NCBI GenBank assembly: GCA_964017185.1
Contig: OZ024880.1
Location: 43,909,071-43,973,070 of the forward strand
Direction of reading: 5' to 3'
DNA: 64,000 nucleotides
Source of the DNA: Rugalucina vietnamica
Taxonomy: Eukaryota; Mollusca; Bivalvia; Lucinida; Lucinidae
Translations under genes and position numbers: made by a program
The notes under the pieces: model-generated
The model's input: only the letters and a program-made list of their open reading frames with translations
Told to the model about the DNA's origin: nothing
Database searches by the model: none
Part shown: in pieces, positions 10,853 through 22,428 of the stretch
How positions within the stretch are numbered: position 1 is the stretch's first letter
Layout of the letters: every line of letters begins with the position of its first letter

Positions 10853-12454
10853 CTAAATATCTATATGTAGAAACACATTCAACCTCTTTATTTTGAACTT
10901 TAAAATTACCCTTTATTAGTCTGCCTGCCTTATTGAATATCATTACCTTAGTTTTATTAATATTAATTGTTAAGCACCAATCATTGCAAAAATTCTCTAA
11001 TGCATCTAGTTTGGCTTGTAATCCTGTTTTAGACTCTGATAAAATTACCAAATCGTCAGCATACATAAGACAGTGTAGAGCAATATTATGCAAACTTAAT
11101 GTACCGGGTCTTGGGTTGATTCTAGATAAGATGGTAAATCATTTATAAATATTTTGAATAAATTTGGGCTCAATGGGTCACCCTGTCGTACACCAACGCC
11201 TACTTTAAAATACTCCGTTAAACCATTCGTGATTCTTACACAGAACTGATTGTTTGCATACATAGATTTGATGACATTATAAAACCTAGTTCCGACACCA
11301 TTTTGGAGTAGTTTGATTTTAATACCGGTATGAATAACCGAATCGAAGGCTTTACGAAAATCTACAAAACATGCAAATAAATTGCCATCTTTTTTGTTAC
11401 AATATTTATCAATAAGTGTTTTCAACACAAACATGTGGTCAGATGTACGTGCCTTTTTTGTGAAACCAATCTGACATTTATCAATAATGGAGTTTTCAGT
11501 CAAATATGAATCCAGTCTAGCATCTAATATAGAATTAAATAACTTACCGACTGCATTTGTAATTGAAATACCTCTATAATTTGATGGATCGTGAGTGTTA
11601 TCAGATTTGTGTAATGGTGTTATATAACCTTCGGACCAGCAAGAAGGATATTGTCCATCTGACAGGCAAGCATTAAAGATCTTTAAGAAACATGGACCCA
11701 AAGCCATTTGACTGCATTTGAGCATTTCATTACAAATACTATCAAGTCCAGCAGCTTTGTGATTTTTTAATTTTGAAATAGACTTATAAACGTCTTTTAA
11801 CTCGATCCTATTGTCAAGAGTATTATACACAGGTTGCTTTTCTAACTTCTCAAGTGATGATTCCAATTCATTTACTCTCGTCCGATGACTATCGTTTAAT
11901 TCTCCTAGGGATTTAAAATGATTTACCCAATCTTCAGGTTTAACGTTATCACTAGGGTTTTGACAATTAACATCTTTAAGCTTGTCAATCAAATTCCAAT
12001 ACTCCTTCGGGTTTTCACTATGCAAATTTTCAATCTGTTCCAATAAATGTTTTTTGTATTGCCTTTCCTTACTTCGCTTTGTCTTGTTATAAGTCCTAAA
12101 CAGTTTAAAGTATCGTCCTCTAACAATGGGATCTTTTGGAAATAAAGAATACAGTTTTCCATTAGAAATAACTCTTTTTCTCATTAACCGTAAGTCTAAA
12201 TCAAACCACTGCCTTTTCTTTTTCATTTTCAGACATTATCAGCAGAGGAGATAAGTGAATCAGGGAGGTCATTCCAAACTTTAAGATCTTAAAGAGCTCC
12301 AGCTCCTTAAGAGGATTATCTGTGGCATTGTTCTTGTTAAGTTTAACAACTTCAACTCGATACATCAGTTTAATAGGCCATGATGTCAGAATAAATTTCA
12401 AGAACTTAATTTTTTTACCAATTATTTAAAGCAAAATTTGCAACAAACTAGATT

Positions 12455-12669
12455 GAGGCCCTCCCAGGGATTTGGGGATTCAGGGAGAAGGGCTATTTAT
12501 TTTCAGGTATTTGGGGAGAAGGGTAATTTATTTTCAGGGATTTGGGGAGAAAGCATAACGTTTTGGGGTTTTAGGGAGCAGGGGGCTGAAGAAAAACATT
12601 TGAGGGAGCTGGGGAGAAAGGTCATTTTTCTTTCAGGGAGCAGGGAGCAAAGAACCGCCCCCTGGCCTC
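12455..12669. mobile_element. MITE-L: G-rich element with internal tandem units
   Basis: Ends GAGGCC and GGCCTC are inverted. TAGATT precedes and follows, a 6-bp duplication (7 if a shared C is counted). Inside, about five units of 30-40 bases repeat the theme CAGGGATTTGGGGAGAAGG. No coding potential. Confidence 0.65.
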
Positions 12670-13525
12670 TAGATTTAACTTTAAATTAAAGTGTGTTTCC
12701 TACTTGTTTTCTGTTTAGGTTGTCTAAATTGAAGACAGTGCAAATATTCATGTTTTGGCAAAAAAACAAAAAACAAAATGCAATGTCCGTAATGAAAAGT
12801 TGCTGGTTTTGTGTTTTACATCCACTCTGAATTCCTACCAGTGAAAAAATCTGCAAAACGAAAACCTGTACATGTAAGATGTGAATCAAACTAGTTAAGA
12901 AAATACCAAGACACAGTGACAGAATGATTTCTACAAGAAGTGGGCTTAAAAAGGAGGTATCTCCTTCCCTCATAGCCCAGAAACGATCGTCAGGTAAAGT
13001 CTACAGTGTAACAAAAAAAAACAAACAAACCAACAACGAAAAAACAAAAAAAAAATCTGAAACTGAGTGATATGCTTAGAAGGCAAGACATATATTCATA
13101 ACAAGACATGAATGTTTGAAAGTTGAACACTGAAAATTGACAGAAATCAGTTCTTTTCATCTCTTTATTCTGTTTTAAGATGAAGGCACTAAGTGGGACT
13201 TCTATATGTGTCACAAATTCGCAATATTGATCCTAAATTTATTTTGGGAGGATCTTTCTGTATTTTCTGGAATTTCAAATCATTTCCCTATCATGTTATA
13301 TATCTTGAGAATTTCCCTACATGGTTATATTCAGATCTCCCTACCATATATGAAGAATTTCCTTTTGTATCTAATCTTTTTCCCACTTTGAAACAAATCT
13401 ATTTGGCTTCTCAGATTTATTACGTACTTGTCACAACTACCCTTAAGACATATTTTTCTGTTCAGATGCTCACCTCATGCCCGCCTTATCTGTTTCAGTG
13501 TAGTGCTGCTTTAAGTTGCTGGAAT
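12670..13525. other. Unassigned stretch
   Basis: AT-rich, with an A-rich C-interrupted run at about 13011-13055. Short open frames here have low-complexity or random composition. Confidence 0.5.
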
Positions 13526-13529
13526 ATTT

Positions 13530-13764
13530 GAGCCACGTCATGAAAAAACTGGATTTTTGCCTAGGCGAAAACAAAGGCCCAGATCAGCTTCGCAGTAACT
13601 GCAAAGCTGATCAGCACCTTTGTTTTCGCTACACGGATAGAACATTTCCTCTACTTTCTAAATCTAAAATTTCCAGCCTCTAGCCATCTTCTGTGCCTGT
13701 ACAGCTTGATTTGTGTCAGACCTTGTTGGAAACCCTGAAGACCGGTTTTCTCGCGTCAAGGCTC
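13530..13764 (+). mobile_element. MITE-A copy (family description)
   Basis: MITE-A is the most frequent element in the window. Consensus as I read it: ends GAGCCGCGTCATGAGAAAAC and its complement ending GCGGCTC; a short arm of about 30 bases; a near-perfect central palindrome built on GCGAAAACAAAGGCGCTGATC and its complement; then a long arm of about 150 bases containing CCGAAATTTCAAGCTTCTAG and GTTTGTGTCGGACC. '+' here means short arm first. Target duplications are 4 bp and AT-rich; at this copy ATTT lies on both sides. Non-coding and non-autonomous; superfamily unresolved. Confidence 0.9.
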
Positions 13765-13891
13765 ATTTTCATCAAGTTTGAGTGTTAGATTATCAAATTA
13801 TGATAATTCTTTTAAGAGTGCCATTCTGTCAAAGTAATGAAGTTAGTTTGGTCTGCTGAATGGCATTTTGATCAATATGTAGAAGACTGTA

Positions 13892-14106
13892 CATTATGAA
13901 AACTTGCCCATACAATACTAGTATACAGAGAATTTTTTCAGCTTTCAAAATCAAAAATTTTGTTGGAAAAAGAAATGATATGTTTCATACTTTGTGGGTA
14001 CTTGCTAGAAAAATTGTATAGCCCTGTACACACCTGGTCCCCAGTTTTACTATAAAAATTTGGGTTCAAGGGGGTATACTTTTCACGGATATATTATCCT
14101 GATGAT
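13892..14106 (-). mobile_element. MITE-B copy, internally deleted
   Basis: Ends TTATGAAAACTTGCCCAT and TATTATCCTGATGA match the two MITE-B termini, but only half of the central palindrome (TTTGTGGGTACTTGC) remains. Confidence 0.7.
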
Positions 14107-14810
14107 CCGGCTCTAAAGATTTCTTTTTGTGTACGGTATCTGTTCCTACATATTCTGGTTCAACAGATTTTCAACATACCTATTGTGAAACAGTAAGTTA
14201 AATTTGAGTCTATAAAAGACTCATTGACATGAACTAATATTGTATTCAAAACTCCTTCCATTGATTTATTATACTAACCTACTGGCATCTGTAAGTGTTA
14301 AATTATAGTATGCAAGTCAAATAAATTCCCAGTTTGGCTGAAAGTGAACTGATTTTTTCCCATTTGAATGAATAAAAAAAATGGTATTTTCGCTCACCAA
14401 TTTCTATGGTACTTAAAATTTCCCAAAATGGTGAGAAGAAGCCTTGCTCATGATTTAAGCTGTTGACTACTTATGAAGTATTTTAAAAATCAAACAAATA
14501 AACAAGCAAATACATTCTTGAGCATCACAATGTTTATAATACCTCTTCAAGCCAAAAGAGCCTCAATATTTAGGAATTAAAAGGTATGTCATTGATGTTT
14601 TAGATGTCTCTACAGGAAATAGGATAAAGTTAGACTACTGTTTAACTACCACCTAACACAAACTTTCACCATTAATTCTCAGCAGTCCATTTAAATATGG
14701 ACTGAATTAAAATGAAAAGCCAGCATGCAATTCAGACTCGGAAGTCTACTGTGATACATGTATTATGCATATTCTTAAGTGCATGTCATAATGGTTTTTA
14801 AAAGCCACTT
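14107..14810. other. Unassigned AT-rich stretch
   Basis: No coding, splice or repeat structure recognised. Confidence 0.5.
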
Positions 14811-14907
14811 CCCAGCGGGCACATGACGTCATATCAACGTCGATGCGACGTCATGACGTCGCATCGACGTCGATCCGACGTCATTCTAACGTCATGTGCC
14901 TGCTGGG
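14811..14907. mobile_element. Short palindromic element rich in ACGTC
   Basis: A 97-bp near-complete palindrome from CCCAGCGGGCACATGACGTC to its complement ending GCCTGCTGGG. It carries eight ACGTC/GACGT cores, including a full TGACGTCA at 14824-14831. It resembles a minimal MITE. A flanking duplication is not evident. Confidence 0.7.
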
Positions 14908-15188
14908 TTGACTTGTAAACTAGAGTTTGAGACAGACTTTTCTAGACTTTTGGATGTGATGGTCCTGTCCCCATATGACCTTAGCTGTTGGGTGGGATGT
15001 ATGATAGATTTTGAGCAATGCTGTATGATGAAATAAATATTTTAAAAGAAATTTTGTTGGCTGGTTGTTTGTTGGTTTTACTTGGACCTCTTTGCTAATG
15101 ATCTACATGTAGTTGACGAGAAGGATGGGGAATCATGAGGTTTCTACCCGTATGAAATTTTGGGGCAAATTCCGCCTGTAAATGAGGT

Positions 15189-15423
15189 GAGCCTGTGCAT
15201 GAGAAAACCAACAATTTGCATAGGCGAAAACAAAGACGCAGATCAGCTTCGCGGTGACCGCGAAGCTGATCAGCGCCTTTGTTTTCGCTACAAGGATAGT
15301 ACACTTCCTCTTCTTCTTAAATCCGAAATTTCAAGCTTCTAGCTTTATTGTGTGACTGTGCAGCCTGGTTTGTGTCAGACCTGGTCGGAACCCCAAATTG
15401 TTGGTTTTCTCATGCACAGGCTC
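15189..15423 (+). mobile_element. MITE-A copy, 4-bp duplication AGGT
   Basis: Complete copy with a perfect central palindrome (GATCAGCTTCGCGGTGACCG and its complement). AGGT lies at 15185-15188 and 15424-15427. Confidence 0.9.
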
Positions 15424-15427
15424 AGGT

Positions 15428-15620
15428 GTAATTAGGGGGTAAAATCTGTTTTCCAGGTGAAAATGAAGCGGAAATCATAATTCCGCCCCATAAGTTGAAA
15501 AGCACTGAATTTTTTGCGGGCGAAAATTTCTTCATCCTGCCTGTAAAAATTAGGCATATTTTTTCCGCCCATAAATTATTCAAGCAAGAAATTACAACTT
15601 CCTGTTCTACAGTAGTCACA
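15428..15620. repeat. TTCCGCC-type degenerate repeat
   Basis: Contains ATTCCGCCC, TTTCCGCCC and TGCCTGTAAAAATTAGGC motifs of the same sort as 18655-18970. Confidence 0.5.
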
Positions 15621-16911
15621 CATATGCAGTTTTAAGACTGGTTGAAATTAGCTCCAATAAGAATGTTAAAAAGTGTCTTTCTGTTTTACTTGAAAAAATA
15701 ATAAGCAGCATTAATTGGAGAAAATGAATAATTCAGGTTAGTGTTATTTATGTATATTTGAATTTTAGTGCATGTCTGCTTTAGACTTGAATTTTTACAG
15801 TAGCTTATTTTAAACCTATCCCACCCACTTCCCTCTACTGCACCAGTCATTTGTAACCACTGCCCCCCCACCTACGGGGATAGCCATGGAATGGCCGGGC
15901 TAATGAGCCGGGTAATTACCTGTTGAGTGCCCCGGCAGGGCCGTGTAAGTGCTGGGATAGTGATTTGGCGCCAAAATAGCGGGGCCGTGGAATGGGCCGG
16001 AGAAATAGCAGTGTTTTACCCGTGTTTTACCGGAGCGATGGTCGTCTTTTAGCAGAGCAGTAACGACGAAATCTCCCGAGGACATTTCAAAGAAGATGGT
16101 GGCTTGGAAGCAAAACAAAAGTGAGAAGATTCTATCAATATTTTTAACAAAAATACCCATTCCCGCAGCTGCTTCTGTGTTCTCGATAACTCCAATATGG
16201 ACATATTTTTACACGTGTTTTGCGTTTCGCATGCCTAAAATTCACCACCATGGATTCTCGCGCATTACGCCATGTTTGTTTCTGGCGACGCGTCCAAAAT
16301 TTTTCATAAATTAGGTGAGAAAATTAGCTACTGCTGAGAGATCAAGGCATCGTAGCCGCTAGACATTGTTCAAAGGTCAAGCTAGTGACCGACACGTGTC
16401 ACTGACATGGGGAAGCAGTAGGCGTGAACTAATTGTGCCATTAGCCAATCAGAGCGCAGTAAGCTGACGATCAAGTTTTTGTTGATGGAGATTGACAGGT
16501 CAATTTTCACGGATCACAAATTTGTGTTAGTTCATAGGAATGATAGGAAAACATGATGTAGTTATAATATATTGTTAGCGATAAGACACTGCAGTGAAAT
16601 AAGTCTACGCAAATATGCTCGTCGTAATTTTGGTAGGAATATTCGCTACAGAGACGGAACAATTTACACAATAGAGCGATCGTTTTCTTGTGCGATTTTC
16701 CGTTTTTTGCACATGTTTCCACTACTATTTGCATAAAAATTCTCTGAATGAGAGAATGAATCACAATGTCAAATGTTTTTAAGAACTTCTGAATGAGAAC
16801 TCGGCAGAAAAGAAGAGAAAAAACACACCTTTCTACGGCCACGAAAACTAATGACATTACATCGGTCCCTTTAAAGCACAAGCATTTTTCTTTGTAATGA
16901 ATATTCAGCAG

Positions 16912-16914
<3 letters not shown>

Positions 16915-16947
<33 letters not shown>
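16915..16947. repeat. Poly-A tract, 33 bases
   Basis: Uninterrupted A run. No retroposed gene is recognised upstream of it. Confidence 0.85.
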
Positions 16948-16950
<3 letters not shown>

Positions 16951-17165
16951 ACATGAGCAAATTTTCAGTGGAATCCTAGTTGAAAAAAAGAAAGTTTTTG
17001 AAATATATTATTAAGGGTAAATCTCCAAGTTTTCATGGTCAAACTCCTAGTTTTCATTTCTGACTCCAAGTTTTCTTTTCTGACTCCAACTTTTTTCCAG
17101 TGAAGGATTCTTAGAATCCTGTTCTCAAAATCCTAGTGAGAGCTTATTCCCTCCTTGAATCGATG

Positions 17166-17911
17166 TACACTCAGTGGTCATAAATGAGTTCCCAAAGTGA
17201 AAAAATGCAAGTTTTTAAGTGAATTTGGGGGATAGAAATATGAATTTTAATTATATTGCAAAACAATTCTTGTCTTTTTATGTTATAAAGTAAAACTTCT
17301 AAAAGAAAATAATGTTTTGTTGATCATAACTTTGATCTTAAATTCTTGGCTTATTGCTAGGCAATTTAAAAACGTGACTGAAAAATGGTTCAACTAAAAT
17401 TGTTGCCATGGTAACATACATGTTAACACCTGGTTGATTTACCACTGAAAGTAAGGACTATGTATTTACCTTTGCATAAATATATGTTTGGACAAGTTTG
17501 AACACGTCAAAAAGAAACTGCAGCCTTTTAAATTTTTGTAAAGCAAAAAAGACAAAATTAATATGTGCCATTTTAAACTTCATTATTTTAAGACCTTTAG
17601 GTCACTTATAGATTAGCGCCTAATATCTTACCTTTCATCTCACCCCACTGTTACCATGGCAACCACAAACAGCAGACTGATGCTCAATTTTATGTGGTGT
17701 TGTAAAATTGCTTGGCAACAAACTCCATTTGCATCAAGAATAATATAAATATTTTAAGATTGCTTGGAAATGTTTTCCCTACATGATGTATGTAATAATT
17801 TATGATAAGAGTTCAAGTAATAGAAATTATATTATGTTGACAAAAAATGACTAAAGATCTTGCATTTTTTCATTTTGGGAACTCACTTATAAATGGCCTC
17901 TGAGTGTAATT
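17166..17911. mobile_element. Foldback element V with an 8-bp duplication and two X-box palindromes
   Basis: The arms start (A)TTACACTCAGNGG and TGAGTTCCCAAANTGAAAAA and are inverted, with weaker inverted similarity running far inward (GCTTATTGCTAGGCAATTT against GTTTGTTGCCAAGCAATTT). AATCGATG (17158-17165) and AATCAATG (17912-17919) form an 8-bp duplication with one mismatch, fitting hAT. Palindromes GTTGCCATGGTAAC (17402-17415) and GTTACCATGGCAAC (17650-17663) lie symmetrically inside. Confidence 0.7.
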
Positions 17912-18274
17912 AATCAATGCAGACAGATTACATGTATTAAGACTTCAACTGAATTTTAACAAAATGATGTACTGCACGAAGATCTGTTGCAAGGCATTGT
18001 ATTTACATAAAAGTGGTAAATGTTTTTTGATGAAATCTTTGATATCTACAATCAAAATTTTTTACCTGTCCCCGGGGGTGGGGGAAAAAGAGCAGTGTTT
18101 TTACCTCCCATATGTCCCCATAGTGCCGGGGTTATAGCAGAGCTTTATTTTGTAAAAAGTTGCTGTCCCCGCCCATCCCCGTAGGTGGGGAGGCAGTGGT
18201 TACAAATGACTTGTGCATAATGGCATGCAAAATTTAAATGCTGGCCACCAACTATAAGAATAATATTCATAAAT

Positions 18275-18507
18275 GAGCCGCCTCGTGGGAAGACCAACAA
18301 TGTGGTTTCTGAACAGGTCCGACAAAACCGACCTGTACAGTCACAGAAAAGAGCTAGAAGCTTGAAATTTTGGATTTAAGTAGAAGAGGAACTATACTAT
18401 CCGAGTAGCGAAAACAAAGGCGCTGATCAGCTTCGCGATTACCACGAAGCTGATCTGCGTCTTTGTTTTCGCATATGCAGATTGTTGGTTTTCTCATGAG
18501 GTGGCTC
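18275..18507 (-). mobile_element. MITE-A copy, duplication AAAT
   Basis: Complete, long arm first. AAAT lies at 18271-18274 and 18508-18511. The palindrome has one CGG/CGA mismatch at its centre. Confidence 0.9.
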
Positions 18508-18654
18508 AAATATTAGACTGTCATCTTTAGTTCAGATTTTTGATTACTGATATGCAAGTTACATCATGCTAACGTGTCAGTTTTTCAATGTTTATATAAT
18601 ATATTCTATGCTACAAAATAGGTGTGTTGAAACTGAAAGTCAAGGTCTTTGTGT

Positions 18655-18970
18655 ATGCAAATAATTCCGCCCGGAACCTTTTAGGATAACGCCATGAAGT
18701 TTTTCATATTTCTGCCTGCAGAATTTCTTCTCTTTTACGCCTGGCTTCTGCCCGGAAATTTTTTAGATTCCGCCTTGAAGTTTTTATTATTTCCGCCTGG
18801 AAAAGTTTTGCAGAATTCCGTCTAACTTGCATATTTCGCCCCACTTTTACGCCTGGATTCCGCCCAGAAACTAATGTATCCTTTAAGTCCTAGGGGCGTA
18901 AAATTAAAAAATTTCCGGACAAAATTAAAGAGAAATTCTGCCTCTTTTACGGGCGAAATGTTTCGTACAG
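18655..18970. repeat. Degenerate tandem repeat of TTCCGCCTGGAA-like units
   Basis: ATTCCGCCCGGAA, TTCTGCCCGGAAA, ATTCCGCCTTGAAG and TTTCCGCCTGGAAA recur every 30-45 bases, with TTTTACGCCTGG between them. No ORF. A shorter relative is at 15428-15620. Confidence 0.6.
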
Positions 18971-19038
18971 GCATGCTTGTTAAGTTTTATACAGTAGAAC
19001 ATTTCATCAAAATGCCCATTGATTGCATTGAATGAAAT

Positions 19039-19272
19039 GAGCCGCCTCATGGGAAAACCAACAATCTGCATAGGCGAAAACAAAGACGCAGATCAGCTTC
19101 ACGGTAATCGCGAAGCTGATCAGCGCCTTTGTTTTCGCTACTCTGATAATACAATTCCTCTTCTACTTAAATCCGAAATTTCAAGCTTCTAGCTCTTTTC
19201 TGTGCTTGTACAGGCCGGTTTGTGTCAGACCTGTTCGGAAACCACATTGTTGGTTTTCCCACGAGACGGCTC
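19039..19272 (+). mobile_element. MITE-A copy, duplication AAAT
   Basis: Complete. AAAT on both sides (19035-19038, 19273-19276). Confidence 0.9.
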
Positions 19273-19812
19273 AAATACTGTTGATGGAATTGATAGGCCC
19301 AGTTTTCCTGGTTGATATGAAGCAAGCATTCCTTATAAAATATTCATTAGTGTTAGACTAATTTACTCCCAATTGTTTGCATAACATTGTTTTCCTTAAA
19401 AGCGTGCTTCCCATATAAAACACATGGCTGTTGAATTTTTAATACCAATTTAATCAATGTTTAATGGCTTTGAAGTAAGCTTTGTTGCAAGAAAGTCCTA
19501 TTTTCCCGTTTTGAAAACAAAAGCACATACAGGAACATAGTTATGCTCTCATGTTTCAGGGAAAGTGTCTGTTTTCTTGTGAGTTAGAATAAACCGGAAT
19601 GTCTTAAATTTCTGCTTTAAAATGTTCAAGCCCTTGAGCTAGTAAAAATTTATGTCTATGTGGTATGTGTGAGTGAAGACACACCGGTTTCCTTGAGAGC
19701 AGGCTTATTGAGTTGCTTGCGAGAAAACCAGTGTTGGGCGTTCTGACGAGTCCGACACAAATTGGGCTGTGCAGTCACAGAAGATAGCTAGAATCTTGAA
19801 ATTTTGGATATA

Positions 19813-22428
19813 CAGTGGTGTTATGGCTAAAAACCCAGTTTTGCACAGTTCGCTCTGATCACATAAAATTTTTCGCGGCGAAACCACCGCGAAATTTCAC
19901 CGGCCAAGGGAAAATTTAAACGTTTAATCGGTTAATTTTTTCGCCGCGAAAATCCGATTTTCGCGGTGAAATTTCGCCGTGTTTCGCGGCGGAATTCGTT
20001 TTTTAACGTTTACAACAGGTAAGTTCAAGTTTCCTATTTCGCCGCGAAACACGGCGAAATACCTGTAAATGTTAACATAAAATTATTTATTTTCAATTTA
20101 ATGACCACACTATGATTCATCTGTTCGTAGTATAGATCGTGATGTACGTGCACATTAATAGTATGTACAATTATGCATGTATAGAAATGAAAAACGTGCA
20201 TAATGCAACTTTTCCATTGGTATTACATTTTTTTTCCTTGGTATTACATGGTACGATAGCGAAATCACGGAAAACGAAAATATTTATAACGTTATAAGCG
20301 AGCTCGTTGAATCTAACTTTGCTTGTTTGTTTGAATAGACGCTTTACGCCCCAATCAACAGCAATGGTCATGTTGGGACGCTGACTCCATTTTTTGGAAC
20401 GTCATGATATCCAACAAGTGTTTGAAATATAACCATGATCCCTCTAAGCCAAAACTGTTTATATGTATGGATGGTTTGACTTGAGACCATTTTTCCTAGG
20501 CAGGCACAGACCTAAGTGGTAAAACAGTAATCAGATTATCAGTCAATAGCGTATAACCTTTGCCTGGAGGCACAAACAGCCCATATGTTTCTTTCGGTTC
20601 CAATGGGCAGGGGCCATCTAACTTTGTGCCTTGTTTTGTAGCACAAACATTGTCTAAAAGGTATTGCTCAATTAACAGTTAGATTCCTTGCTTTCTAATC
20701 GCAATCATATCGATTTATACAGTGAACTTGCTTTGTAGAAGTACAACTAGCGAAGATCATCCTGAGTTCAGTTTAACAGTCAACAATGTTTGAGTCCCAT
20801 GGCGACAACACTTTCAGGGTAATACATGTTAACCGGTTTTGCTCAAGTACGAAACCAAACGAATATAGGAATCGAACACAGGACATTTTGTTTCCGGTCA
20901 ATTCATACAATCCACCACTAGGCTTCTGCGCTCAACTTTGTTCTAATTAATCTATACAGCATCGATTTATGCGGCATGCGCTCATATTACCACGGTGCGT
21001 ACTCGAGGCCGTTACTGTATATATGTTCCGAAATAAACTAAAAACTTCATATGACCCATTTCTTACACAAAATTAGTGTACAAGTATGAACTACAGTATT
21101 TTGTTTTAAACACAGTATCCTCCTTTTTCTAGTGTATTGTGCCTTGTATACAATGAGGTTTTGACATTCGACATGCATGTACGTGTTCCAAGCCATCCGT
21201 ACATGTGAATTTTAGAAGGCACACAACACGCTGTTTAACTCAAAATCGTTAGCAAAAGAACCCTGTCAATTATTGACAATTTCGACACAGTTTTGTACAT
21301 GTACGTTGCTGTGCTGCTCGTATTCGACCGAATATCGTATCGACCCGGTGAAGGTCGTATGCGACCAAATGTCGTTTCGACTAAATTGATTTCAACGAAA
21401 CGGCGTCCACTTGACGTAATCGAAAATTCACTGATGCTTTTAGCAGTGTCATTACCACAGGCGATTAAATGTCTAAAGAAGAGTTGAAGCCGATTGCTTC
21501 ATCATGTTGAATCCAAAGGACTTGTATACATCTGTGAGTTGGGATCGTGGTGGCATAGTTGTAATGCATCAGACTCCGAATCGAGAGGTCATGAGTTCGA
21601 TCCGCACTGGCGACGCCGTGTTGTGTCCTTGAGTAAGGCACATTAACTACCCACAGTACTACTTAATACCCAGGAAACGGTAGCTCCGTCCAGACATGAC
21701 TGAAAAATTGGTGACCGGGACGTTCAGCCTCAATACAAACAAACAAATCTGTGGGCAATCATCCCATGAAAATTGTTTATGCCACTATAAGCTTTTCTTC
21801 TGTTAATTAAGCTAGATAAATAGGATCTAATATTATCGGGTAAGTCTGATTAATCTGAAAAAGAAGCATAAAAACAAACACAAAGCCGATAATTATGGTC
21901 TCAGAAACTTCAAAGCAGTTAAGACACGAATAAAACAAGTAACTTAAATGATTATCATACAAAATAGAAAGGAAAACAAATATTTATACGACTTGAAAAG
22001 AAATAAATGCATACAAATTAAAATGAAATTTAAACAATTCAAACTTTTGTGACTGTCGGAACTAAAACGATAATTATACAAAATTGAAACGAAAACAAAA
22101 TATTGATATGACTTTAAATGACATAAAAACATCCAAATTAAAATTAAATTAAACAAAAAAAAAAAAACACCCTTCGTCATCTTTTTCGCCGCGAAACACC
22201 GCAAAATGCCGGTCAATTGATTTTTATGCGTAATGACAGGTATACTTTTTCGCCGTGTTCCGCCGCGAAATTTCACCGCGAAATCCCGAATTTCGCGGCG
22301 GAATTTCGCGGCGAAATTCCGCGCTGACTTTTATTTTTTACACAATTTTACTGCGAAATTTTACAATTAGCCGTTAACAAATTAGCCGTTAAAACGGCCA
22401 ATTTGGGTTTTTAGCCATAACACCACTG
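19813..22428. mobile_element. Element Q: 2.6-kb TIR element with TA duplication
   Basis: Perfect 25-bp TIRs begin CAGTGGTGTTATGGCTAAAA, and TA lies on each side (19811-19812, 22429-22430). CAGT-type ends with TA duplications fit the Tc1/mariner (IS630) group. Inside both ends are dense TTTCGCGGCGAAA-like palindromes (19870-20065 and 22185-22320), probably subterminal binding sites. No transposase frame is seen; the longest internal frame (110 codons, 21944-22276 minus) runs into these palindromes. A SINE sits at 21540-21755, and about 21930-22155 is a two-unit tandem repeat with a period near 120. Confidence 0.85.
21540..21755 (+). repeat. tRNA-derived SINE, near complete
   Basis: Head: A-box-like TGGCATAGTTGTAATG, then a B-box-like GAGTTCGATCCGC about 40 bases on. 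Body: TTGAGTAAGGCACATTAACTACC and CCAGGAAACGGTAGCTCCG. Tail: CTGAAAAATTGGTGACCGGG and a CAAACAAA run. Relatives lie at 34151 and 58247. Confidence 0.8.

Larger units (their letters stand above)
8303..12240 (-). pseudogene. Minus-strand LINE: reverse transcriptase ORF, 5'-truncated and interrupted
   Basis: Reading from 12226 down, the first 376-residue frame holds reverse transcriptase motifs: NHKAAGLDSICNEML, NYRGISITNAVGKLF, CQIGFTKKARTSDHMF, FACFVDFRKAFDSV and GVRQGDPLSPNLFKIFINDLP. A one-base shift near 11095 moves the frame; then YADDLVILSES (catalytic aspartates intact) and a STYRYL segment follow. A hAT-type element (10147-10852) then splits the ORF. Past it the frame resumes at YLGLYFSASGSFSYAKAEL and runs open to 9111, ending with a cysteine-histidine knuckle (CTNC...HFLFHCP). 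There is no endonuclease domain, so the copy is 5'-truncated near 12240. The 3' UTR appears to run to about 8303, where AATAAA and a repeated TATTCTTG tail occur on the minus strand, like CR1 tails. Confidence 0.85.
15845..18211. mobile_element. Element K1: long copy bounded by AGTCATTTGTAACCACTGCC
   Basis: Left end 15845-15890 and right end 18168-18211 are inverted: AGTCATTTGTAACCACTGCC, then a CCCCACCTACGGGGAT segment. A 250-base relative at 51607-51855 shares the left interior and the right end. The extra length here includes element V (17166-17911) and a 33-A run (16915-16947). No matching flanking duplication was found. Short ORFs inside show no recognisable domain. Confidence 0.65.

Noticed and set aside
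16507-16881. 124-codon minus-strand frame inside element K1
   Set aside because: No recognisable motif and no splice context; length is plausible by chance in this sequence.
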